Below are positions 35,362 to 45,700 of a stretch of 64,000 nucleotides of DNA, in pieces (positions within the stretch are counted from its first letter, which is position 1; each line of letters begins with the position of its first letter). The notes beneath the pieces are model-generated. The model was not told the DNA's origin. It ran no database searches and was given only the letters and a program-made list of their open reading frames with translations. The stretch is taken from NCBI GenBank assembly GCA_015501585.1, contig JADNRY010000258.1, positions 1 to 64,000 on the forward strand. The letters run 5' to 3'. This stretch comes from Rhodocollybia butyracea (taxonomy: Eukaryota; Basidiomycota; Agaricomycetes; Agaricales; Omphalotaceae). A program made the translations under genes and the position numbers.

Positions 35362-35600
35362 TTAATACCTTCGTACAAGTTCAACAAATGCCGCAATCTG
35401 GATATCTATATCATGCCTAGTCCTCCTCTCTTCTATTCTCTCAAGGAGCCTGACCGTTTTGTTCTCATAACCAAGCCAACAATCTAGACGGTGAATGTAG
35501 ATGGTTTGGGGATTGTTTTGAGTGATGTTCTGCTGGATAAGGAAATAATTCGAGCCGCTGGCGGTGTCCCAGCTCATGTACCGGGCGGGTGATTTTTGTG
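35362..35600 (-). pseudogene. 3' end of an unrecognised gene
   Basis: A minus-strand frame ending at 35362 encodes a protein-like C-terminus (blocks YMSWDTASGSNYFLIQQN, IYIHRLDCWLG, RLLERIEERRTRHDID). Upstream it runs directly into the TCGCAC repeat cluster at 35601, where the composition changes, so the gene seems truncated by that insertion. The family is not recognised. Confidence 0.35.
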
Positions 35601-36006
35601 AGCACCGGATGCGAGCATCTGAGCCGTGCGAGAGCGTGCGGGTGCGGGAGTTGCGAGCCTCTATTTTCAGAACTATAATTATTAAGTCCAAGTATTTATC
35701 ATCTACTAAATATAAGAGATTATGTATTTGACTCTATATAGTCTGCTAGTAGGTGACAATGTAGTTGACAGTACACTACAAACCTACCAGAATATTGCAC
35801 TTAAGTACGCACAGTGTACATTCCTCTAAGTAAAACAATAGCAATAACACCTTTGGCTTTTAATAGACTCAACTTTGACTTGTAGTTGGCATAACATGCT
35901 CAAAGATGGTACTCGCACTTACTTTTAGCTACCCGCACACTCGCAAATTGTCTCGCACTGTCTCGCACGCCCGCAATATTGGCTCGCACTCTCCCGCATA
36001 TGCTGT
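35601..36006. mobile_element. MITE-like unit with TCGCAC subterminal repeats
   Basis: GTGCGAG/GTGCGGG motifs cluster at 35601-35660 and their complements CTCGCAC/CCCGCA at 35910-36000, enclosing an AT-rich centre. The same motif flanks both ends of the large MULE gene (39665-39715 and 52205-52310), so this may be a small non-autonomous relative. Exact TIRs and target duplication could not be set. Confidence 0.5.
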
Positions 36007-37403
36007 TCAAAAGTGTGAAATATTCAAGTGTGCTCCCCCTTCAGAAATTCAAGTGCGCTCCGCCCTCAGAAATTATGTGTGCTCCCCCTTCACAAATGTG
36101 GTCCCCCCCCACAAACCAGTGTGCTCCCCCCTCAGAAATTTAAGTGTGCTCCCCCCTCAGAATTATGTGTGCTCCCCCTTCACATAAATTATTCATTTTG
36201 GATTAGTCATGAAAATTACCATATTTGGTAAGGCCCAGTCACTCAGTCATATGACTCCTTAATCTGAACTTACACAGTTACTTAATTATATACTATGGTG
36301 AGCAATGTAATCTGCTCTAGACCGGCACAGCCGTAGAATGAGAACTACCATATTTGGTAAGGCCTAGTCTTGACTCAGTCATATGACTTCCTTAATCTGG
36401 ATTTATGTACTTATGTCAACTATATTATAGTGAGCAATCTACATGGGCATGTGTCACATGACATTTGTAGGGATGAGTAATGAGCAATGACACATAAGTT
36501 TCTAGCTCCTACCTGGGTATACTTCCAATACCAATTCAAAAGTAAAACCTTGAAACAAAAGGTCCAGGCTTCAAGTTGTTCAATGTTGAAACTTGAAAGT
36601 ATGGACTTGATGATTGTGCAGGTAAAGAAGTCGACCATGGCCCATTCCATACCAACATCCCACACTGCTTATGATTTTTATGCTACTACTAGTTGGATTA
36701 CTAGGATATACTTAGTAAGTACTCTATCTATCCTCAAAACACAAAAATCTTAGACCAAATCATTGCCAATTTGGTGGATTGCTTGCACATAACTCACAGT
36801 TCTGGTCTTGATTCTGGTCAGGGCAAGTCCTGGCAGTGCTACTTTCATCTATCACTTTCTAATACATACTGTATAGTAATTATTCTTTGCAAATTGCACA
36901 TAGTACCATAGAGTATGTGCAAATGAATGGGCGGGCTGAAGGCCCACTATCAAAAATTGGTACTGTTTCATGAAAAACCTTGAAAAACCCTCTTGTTATG
37001 CATTACTAATTGCCAAATACCCATGCTCCCTAGTTGGGTCCTGTTACATGTTATGGGACTCAAGAGTGTGATTGTACATTTGGCCGCACGGCACAGGATT
37101 CCGAGTCATTCTTGCAGGTTAGACTTGTGGAGAAGACTTGTGGAGAAGTCACTGACCCACTGTAAACTTCTTCTACTACCACAGGCCTTATTGTTGTAAC
37201 TAATAGTAATTTACAGCCAGTGGGCAATAAAGACTGCTGAAGCGCCCTCTGGGTGCTAGTGTGTGGCTTAGGTCGGGTACCTAAAAAGCCAACCCGACCC
37301 GGCACTATACCCATACCCGTGTACACGGCTACGGGTTCCCAGGCGCTTACCTGCCAGGTGTTCAGTTTTCCCATATAAATTTTCTGAAGCTGTGAAATAT
37401 CAA

Positions 37404-38683
37404 TGTCATGTTGGCATAGTGGTTAACTATGCTGGGTAAAGCCTTAGAACTGAGCACAAGGCTGCAGTGTTATGACCCGGATCTAAATCCTATACACCCA
37501 ATCTTTTTTCTTCTGTAACCAACTATGAACACTATCATTAATACTTCTACTTAACATTTTACATTCATTAGTTATTCAACACCATTTGGGTTAATGCTGC
37601 ACACATTCTTCCAGAACACCAGAATGATCTTTAACAGTCACTGCACAGTCTGCACAGTCATGACATCATTCTAGCTCCACAACTATGATGTCGTCTTGCT
37701 ACTCTACAATCATGATGTCATTCCATTGCTCCGCAGTTATGATATCACATCATTGCATAGCCTCTTTACATCAATGACTCAATATCAGTCATTGCACAGC
37801 CAGATATCTGAGTCAACTATGGTTCCGCATACATGACTCAATATTAGTCATTGCACAGCATTACATAGTCAGACTGACTCATCCGCAGTATTTCCGCAGT
37901 TATGACTCAAATCTAGTCATTCCGCAGCATTTCCTAACTAGTACACATTGCACAGTATATAAGTAGTCTAGATTTACCAATGTACGTCAGACATATTATT
38001 TTTCTTAAATCCAAACCCCCACTTGTTTGCTGTTATCACTTGTGTGAATCACCAGACCAACTCATTGTATCTTGTTGAGCTATCTCCAAGCTACAATACA
38101 CATTTATACATCTTGTTGAGCTAACTCCGAGTTGTATCCACTAACATTCACCTGTTGAGCTATCTCCTAGTGAATACTTCTTTAATTGCCACTTGTTGAG
38201 CTATCTCCGAGTTGCAACTTCCTATTACTTGTTGAGCTATCTCCAAGTATTAGACATTACACTCACTATTACTTGTTGAGCTATCTCCGAGTATTAGACA
38301 TCACACTCACTACTACTTGTTGAGCTATCTCCGAGTATTAGACACCACACTCACTACTACTTGTCGAGCCAACTCCGAGTATTAGTTCTGATTCATATTA
38401 CTGCTTGTCGAGCCATCTCCGAGGGTAATCTTATTATTATTTGTTGAGCTATCTCCAAATAATAACTTCTGTGAGTTTTGTATTACAAACTAGTTACTCA
38501 CTGTACTTGAGCCTAGTTGTTTGAGTATATATTTTTTGCCTAGCGGTTTCAACGAACGGAAAGGCTTGCTCTATAATCTCATTAATTTCTCTTATCATTT
38601 TTACTGCCGAGTTACGTACTGTGAAGGTTTGGACGAGGCTATTGATCGAGTCATAACATGCAGGTTCAAATCCTGCCTTGACA
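37404..38683 (+). pseudogene. tRNA-like sequence or SINE head, split by a solo LTR
   Basis: Before the LTR, 37404-37467 has an acceptor-like TGTCATG, an A-box-like TGGCATAGTGG and a D-arm. Just after it (38659-38683) comes a T-arm with the B box GGTTCAAATCC and a CTTGACA end that pairs with TGTCATG at six of seven positions. The anticodon arm does not fold well, so I read it as a tRNA-derived SINE head or decayed tRNA. The LTR with its TGCAG duplication sits immediately 5' of the B box. Confidence 0.5.
37468..38658. mobile_element. Solo LTR with internal minisatellite (copy 2, inverted)
   Basis: TGTTATGAC...GTCATAACA ends, flanked by TGCAG on both sides (37463-37467 and 38659-38663). It is 1191 bp and lies in the reverse orientation to the copy at 4624-5705, with the ACTTGTTGAGCTATCTCC minisatellite at about 38070-38450. 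No internal retrotransposon sequence is attached. Confidence 0.88.
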
Positions 38684-38848
38684 CTGAATTAAATAAAATT
38701 TTGAGTGTTCCGGGTGGACTCGGGCTCACTAACGGTTGCCGGGTAGTCAGACCTGGACCTGACAGAGTACCCGACCCGGAAACCGGCCATACCCGGCATA
38801 CCCATGCCACACACTACTGGGCGCTTCAAAGTTCAGATACTAATTTCT

Positions 38849-39062
38849 AGGGTTCGAAAGTGCAGTTCATACAACCAATAAAAACTGCAAACCGCACTGC
38901 ACTGAACCGCGGTGCACCTTTATGTAATGCTGCACCGGTGCACTGCAGTTCAGTGCAAGGTTCTGTAAAATCTTAGAATTTACAGAACTGGTGGTAACCG
39001 GTGCAGTCCAGTTGCGTGGTTTTGAGCGCTAAAATAGGCGCCTTAGCGTCGCCGTGAGTTTC
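38849..39062. mobile_element. Degenerate MITE with GTGCAGT repeats
   Basis: Starting TAGGGTTCG, the stretch carries several GTGCAGTTC/GCACTGAAC motifs in both orientations and ends in the hairpin-forming GAGCGCTAAAATAGGCGCC block, CGCCGTGAG. The last block resembles 16050-16100. No second terminus or target duplication was found. Confidence 0.4.
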
Positions 39063-40247
39063 CTTTTTCAGATTTAATTATTAATTGTCCACAATATTCA
39101 GTATTGGGCCTGGACATGAGTCTGGATCTGGGTTTACCCCTACTTATATGTCATTGCTCATTACTCATCCCTTCAAATGTCATGTGACACATGCCCATTT
39201 AGATTGCTCACTATAATATAGTTGACATAAGTACATAAATCCAGATTAAGAAGTCATATGACTGAGTAAAGACTAGGCCTTACCAAATATGGTAGCTCTC
39301 ATTCTACAGCTGTGCCGGTCTAGAGCAGATTACATTGCTCACCATAGTATATAATTAAGTAACTGTGTAAGTTCAGATTAAGGAGTCATATGACTGAGTG
39401 ACTGGGCCTTACCAAATATGGTAATTTTCATGACTAATCCAAAATGAATAATTTATGTGAAGGGGGAGCACACATAATTCTGAGGGGGGAGCACACTGGT
39501 TTGTGGGGGGGGACCACATTTGTGAAGGGGGAGCACACATAATTTCTGAGGGTCCCCCGGGAGCGCACTTGAATTTCTGAAGGGGGAGCACACCAGATTT
39601 GTGGGGGGGGAGCACATTTGTGAGGGGGGAGCACACTTGAATATTTCACACTTTTGAACAGCATACCCGCACACCCGTAATATTGGCTCGCACCTTGTAT
39701 ATGGCACGCACGTGTCACGGGTCACACTATCATACTCATTGTAATACACAACATAAGTAGCTTCAGTCTTGAGCATGCTGCTGCATTCATCAAGCAATAA
39801 ATATATACATCATGGTATTACGTGAAACGCTTCGTCTGCTTTCTCAATCGTGGTTTGGGGACCTCAGCCGCCTTCTTCTCTTCCTCAACTTGCTTTGCTA
39901 CTTTCTCTCGCTCCTGAAGCCATCTCGTTTCTTCATCGAGATCAAAATGGGGCCCTCGCTGGTTTTTAAATTAATGCACTAGTGATATAAGATTTGCAAA
40001 GCAACACTCACCCTGGGCTCAGATGCCTCCCGTGCTTTATATCCAATCATGTTTTCTGGTGCCAATAAGTCCCAAGGGTTCCAATTATTTTCGTGTATGC
40101 CCTTGTCCAGACCCCACTGATAGTTTCCAGCCTCTCCAGCATCTTTTGAGCGACTAAACATTTGGTGTTCAAGTATTTTCAGTGCCTCAAGGTCTATGTC
40201 AAGGCCCGGAACTTTTTGACGACCTTCCTCTGTACGCCCCGTGAAAG

Positions 40248-41072
40248 TAGAGATCCGCACCGTAACCGTATAATACGGTTGACGGTACGGTTACGGGGGT
40301 AGCCGTAACCGTACCGTAGAGCTGCTGAGCGTCAGCTATACGGTACGGCTTTGGTACGGGATCCATACCGTATAGACCCGTCAAAGACGGCCGTATACGG
40401 CTATGATACGGCCGTATTTTATTACCAATGTACTGCAGCATCTTCTCTCACCTTTATGCTCACTTTGTTCACTCTCCTGGTCCAGTCTATTTAAAAAATA
40501 CAACCTAGTCCTGGGTCCATAATCCAGCTTTCATGTCACTAGTACCTGCATGTAATACATAGCATGAAACTGTAGACAGTAATCAACTTCACTGTACTTC
40601 TGATGATGAGCTGGAGCGATATTTTGATGCACCACGCCCAAGGTGGCTGTAATATTCTTGGAAGACTGAGCCTCCACAATTGTACCAAATGCCGGCAATT
40701 TCATGGAGATTCCACATACTGATACTTATTGCTGTCAAGCGCATTTTTTCAGGCGGATACCATATCTTTTCTTCATAGTCACTTGAGGCCAGAGATAATT
40801 CAAGAGGCCCTTATTCAAAACAAAGATCAGCTCAGGCTTCGAAGAAAAGGACTTGAGAATGCTCCAAAGGCTAGTATAGGTGCATAGACATATCGTCTAA
40901 TACATTGTGATTTTTACGGCCGTATAATACGGCCGTAAACCGTATTTTTACCTGTACCGTACCGTAAGACATTTCTCAAGTGCATATACGGTACGGTTAC
41001 GGTACTATCAGGTACCGTATGGAACCGTAAGCTGTACGGCCGTAACCGTATATGGTACGGTGCGGATCCCTA
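40248..41072. mobile_element. hAT-like MITE, TACGGCCGTA family, copy 1
   Basis: An 825-bp unit with inverted ends TAGAGATCCGCACCGTA and TAGGGATCCGCACCGTA, flanked by the 8-bp repeat CGTGAAAG (40240-40247 and 41073-41080). Dense TACGG/CCGTA motifs (TACGGCCGTA palindromes) lie within about 180 bp of each end. TAGRG-type ends with an 8-bp duplication are typical of hAT. It interrupts a coding exon of the MULE gene: the frame reads through the site when the unit and one duplicate are ignored. Confidence 0.9.
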
Positions 41073-42406
41073 CGTGAAAGTAACTAGCTTGTCCCAAGCC
41101 TGGTTAATGATGTACTGTTCCAGATCACTTCCATGTTCTATAGTGTCCGCATCAAGCTCCCAGTTGTGTTCGAACTCCTGGCGGTGACGCGAAGCAAGTA
41201 AAAGGGTTCGAGCATGTGCAATTGGAGTACTTGCCCACCAGATATGCATCTTCTATATGCTTGTAGTACCAGTTGTTGATAGAGAGCTGGTCATTAAGCG
41301 TGAGCAGGCCGCAGAACGGTACAGCATTCCCGTGAATATCCCGCTGGGTTTGTGCCCACCTCTTAGCTGGAACTAGGTCTGATGATACGGCATCGGGATT
41401 ATGTAGAAGTTGGGAAAGGATAGGACTGTGTGGTACCAAAGCATGGTGTATCTCAGTAGTGAATCTACGAGCTTCGGGATTGGTAAGTGACTCCTCTTCA
41501 TCATTGAGTTCATGCACAATATATGCACGCTTCCACTCGCCAAGCTGTAATTCAATCACTCAGTATACGAACCTAATGATTATGCACACAAATTACCTGG
41601 ATTTGCCGGCGCTCCGCTGAATTTTCCCACAGTGCATCAGCCAAGCGTGATATTGGAACCTTAAGTTCATACTGTCCAGCAGAGCTGTGATTTGCATATC
41701 TCCACCATTTGATAGTCCAAGTATCCCCTCCCTGAGCACGGCGGGTGCTTTTTGCAATGAGTCGGCATGGGTAATAATACTTGGTACCTTTTCGGGCCAG
41801 AATCATTTTTCCTGCACTAGAAGAAGGTATGACATGAAATTATGACCAAAATAACGCACAAACGATCCGATAAGATGCTGAGAATCGTGACTTACAATAG
41901 CCGCGATGAAAGGTTTGCTAGGGATTCAAAAGTTGTTCTAAAATTATGTCATTTCAAGGTTTGGTAAGTATGTCAATGAACAGAAGGCTGACCTTCGGGT
42001 TGGGTTTGCCAGCATGTTAGGGAGTCGTTGACGTGCCTCCCGCTCAGTTGGAATAAGACACATATCACATACAAATTTTTTAGGCAAAGTTGCTGTCACT
42101 CTGTATGTTTGGCAGGCGACATGTGAGTAATGGTTACAATCTGTGCACTGAACAACCTGTTCCTCTATGTCAGCTCTATGACCGTTATCATCGACTCCAC
42201 ATCTGCAGATTATATGCAGTGGGGTTGCAGGCTCAGGAGAACTGAATGGAGGATCTAAAAAAACTACATCAGATTGCCTATAAAACAGAAGTGCCAGAAG
42301 TACCTTCTACATCTGCCAATCTTTCTGGTATTGGATGGTGTGAGTTTAAGTTTGAGTTTGATGGAGATGATGGTTGTTTGACACTTTCTTCTGGCTGTGG
42401 ATTAAC

Positions 42407-42754
42407 TGTTGGAACTAAGAGACACGTTAGTACGATGTACAACTAAGCTCAGCCAGAAGTGATGAAGGCTGAATCATATTACCATACCTAAGAGACACGT
42501 TAGTACGATGTACAACTAAGCTATAGGTACAGTATGAGCATAATGGACATAGAGCATAAGTATAATAGACATACCTCAGCCAGAAGTGATGAAGGCTGAG
42601 GAAAAGAAGGGAACGTCGATACGTACAGTATAAGTAGAAATCCGTATCAGTGAAATAAAAGTTAAAACAAATGATAAGAACTCGGGTCTGATATCTACTC
42701 GGTATTGGAGCTGTACATACCGGCGGCCATATACCGCGGACCGAATATCCAACA
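42407..42754 (-). repeat. 3' LTR of the Copia element
   Basis: 348 bp from TGTTGGAACT to TATCCAACA. I find no difference from the other LTR. The target duplication TTAAC precedes it at 42402-42406. The sub-repeat TAAGAGACACGTTAGTACG occurs twice inside. Confidence 0.95.
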
Positions 42755-42763
42755 CTCCCCCTC
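42755..42763 (-). promoter_or_regulatory. Polypurine tract of the Copia element
   Basis: On the element's sense strand GAGGGGGAG abuts the 3' LTR. This is the expected RNase-H-resistant primer for plus-strand DNA synthesis. Confidence 0.85.
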
Positions 42764-45700
42764 AACGAGAATGCATTGGGACAAGTCCCAGTAGTCGAGT
42801 TGCCTGTCGATGAGTTTCACCATCAAGAGCTTTGGTGAATATGTCGGCGACATTATCCCTAGAAGCAACAACAGCTGTCTGAATATCACCGCAATGAACC
42901 GCTTCACGAATCCAGTGGTGGTGAATTTTGATATGTTTGTTTGCATTAGTGACTTGGTCGGAATTAATGTTCTTCAAAGCCGAAGATGAATCAACAAACA
43001 TCTGAGTTGGTTCAGGTTGAGTGAAGTCGAGTTCCTGGAGAAGGGAGCGGAACCAAACAACTTCCCTACCACAAGATCCAGCTGCATAATATTCGGCTTC
43101 ACTGGTGGAAGTCACAACAGCAGTCTGTTTCCTCGTATACCAGGAAAAACAACCTGTACCGAAAGTGAGGGCGGCGCCAGACACCGAACGACCATGTTCA
43201 AGGTGATCAACAAAGTTGGAGTCGGTATAGGCAAAGAAAAGGAGTGACTTGCCACCAAGGACGAGGACGAAGTCAACAGTCCCCTTCAAATAGCGAATAA
43301 TCCGTTTCACTGCTTTCCAGTGGATATGACCGGGATTATGCATGAACTGCGCTACTTGTTGGGTGCTGCGAGTGATGTCCGGGCGCGTTCGAGTGGAGGC
43401 GTGCATGAGAGAACCAACACCTTCAGCGTAGGGCACCAAGCGCATCTCTCTCTGTTCAGGAGAATCATCAGAAGGACAATCAGCTTTGGACAATACCGTC
43501 TTTTCCATGGGTGTTCCAACGGGGTGAGCATCATCGAGTCGGAAACGCGAAATGAGAGACAAGATGTAGGAACGTTGGGAAAAGGAAATGGTTCGAGCAG
43601 ATCTATCACGAGTAACAGTCATACCCAAAAATTGAGAGATCTCCCCCTTATCCGAGATATCAAAATGAGTACGGAACTCATCCTTGAATTGAATAATCTG
43701 TAGAATGGAGGAACCAAAGAGAGCTAGATCATCGACGTGAGTTGCAATGATGATTATTCCATCGGAAGAACGACGAAAGAAGACACAAGGATCGGAAATG
43801 CAAACCTGAAAGCCAAGTTCAACCAAAACACTTTTTAGTTTCTCATACCAGAGAAAACCAGACTGCTTAAGTCCATAGAGTGCCTTGTTAAGCTTCCAAA
43901 CCCACGAATCCTTTCCTCTGACTGCAAATCCGGGCGGTTGCTTCACATACGTTGGCTGGTCATCAGGGATGGTGCTATTAAGATAAGCAGATTTCACATC
44001 AATGACATGAATTTCCCAATCCTGGATGGCCGCTACAGTTGCAATACCACGAATGGATTCAATACGAGCAGTCGGAGCGTGGATATCGACAAAGTCAATA
44101 CCCGGAATTTGGGTAAAACCCTGAGCTACAAGTCGAGCTTGGTAGACCTCAATGGCCTGAGTGTTGGCATTGCGCTTGATAGCGAAGACCCAGCGTGTAC
44201 CAATGGCCTTACGGTCAGGAGGTGGTGGAACGAGAGAGTAAGTCCCAGTCTCCAAGAGCTGGTTAAGCTCGTAATGACAAGCGGCTTCCCACTCTGCATG
44301 ATCGGGAGAGTTGAGAGCCTGCGAAACATTGAATGGAATTTCACCACTCAAGATATGAGCCAGTTCGGGCATCTCCCCCTCATCCCCGCTATCATCCATA
44401 TCAAGCTCAACATGCGGAGGAATATCCTCATCAATCTGTGGCTGGACTTCTGCTCTCGCACGAGAGCGAGTCTTAGCAGGTGTAGCATCAGAAGGCATGC
44501 GGGGATTAGGACGAGGGGCACGAGGTGGAGGAGTAGCAGGAGGAACAGGAACAGGAGGGTCAGGTGGGAGAGCGGATGGAGCGGTTATAGGGGAAAACTC
44601 ATCGTCATCTTTATAAGTAGGATTTTTGAGAGACGAATAATCATAGGACTCCCCCACGGCGCTCAAAAGTCCATCTCCATTAGTGTTGTCATCAAACTTC
44701 ACAGAGATTGCTGAACGTACACCTTTACCTGGCGTGTACACATAGTACGCCACCCGAGTCTCGTCAAAACCTAGAAAAATACCAGGAGTGCCACGAGCGT
44801 CAAGTTTATGCTCCTGCGAGTTGTTGTATACCCAAACTTTACATCCAAAAGAATGCAATTTTCGACGGTCAGGGTGCTTCTTGTACCAGAGATGATAGGG
44901 TGTCTCCCCTTTAGGTAGAGGACTAGCATAAGTCCGGGCACGGATATTAAGAATGTACCAGACAGCGTAGCCCCACATAGAGAGAGGAAGTTGAGAGTGA
45001 ATAAGGATAGTGCGTACCCGGTCAAAAATTGTACGATTGAGGCGCTCAGAACGGCTGTTCTGTTCAGGAGTGTAAGGAGCGGTCTTTTCCCAACGGATAC
45101 CATGCTCCTTCATCCAATCGCGCCACTCGTTGGTTATATATTCCCCACCATTGTCAGTGCGGAAAACCTTCAACTTTTTGCCGGTTACCTTCTCTACTTC
45201 AACTAACCACTGCTTAAAAGCAGTAAAAGCATCACTCTTGCGGCGAAGCAAGTAACCCCAAGCCATACGGGAGCAATCATCAAGAAACGTGATGAGATAC
45301 CCCATGCCGGTCGTGGTCAAGACCGGAGCTGGTCCCCAAAGATCTGAGTGAACTAGGCCCAGTGGCTCTGAAGCTCTAGAGTTCGATTCAGGAAAGCGCG
45401 CACGGGTGAGCTTTCCCTGCGCGCAGGCGTCACAGATGGGGGGTTCTGCAGCCAATTCTGAGGCCGTAAGTTTCACGGTCATCCCCTCAAGCGTACCCGA
45501 ACGGTACAAGTCACGACAAGCGGGATAGTTCAAATGCCCAAGCTCGTTATGAAGCTGAACCAGTTTGGAGTAAAGCGGAGGTTTGTCCGAGGTGGAAGAT
45601 GTAAACGCAGAGGTGGAGGGAGCAGAGTCAAGGTGATAAAGTCGAGAATCGTCCTTTGTTCCAGTGAAAACAACATCCTCCTCATCAATAAGGCGCTGGA

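Larger units (their letters stand above)
37238..38828. mobile_element. MITE-like unit with TGAAGCGCCC ends
   Basis: Left TGAAGCGCCC...AGTGTGTGGC and the inverted right copy enclose subterminal GGGTACC/ACCCGACCCGG motifs. The unit is interrupted by the solo LTR at 37468-38658; without it the unit is about 0.4 kb. The flanking 8-mers (AAGACTGC, AAGTTCAG) match only in part. Confidence 0.5.
36001..39663. mobile_element. Large inverted-repeat structure with nested insertions
   Basis: The left arm (about 36001-36500) and the right arm (about 39143-39663) are inverted copies. From outside in they share GCTGTTCAAAAGTGTGAAAT, a run of TGTGCTCCCCC units, CCATATTTGGTAAGGCC, TCAGTCATATGACT, and TGTCACATGACATTTG. 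The right arm has lost or gained a few of the CTCCCCC units. The interior (36500-39143) holds a nested MITE-like unit, a tRNA-like sequence and a solo LTR. No transposase is present. Confidence 0.75.

Noticed and set aside
37404..37467. Functional tRNA gene
   Set aside because: The anticodon arm does not fold and the B box is separated by a 1.2 kb LTR.
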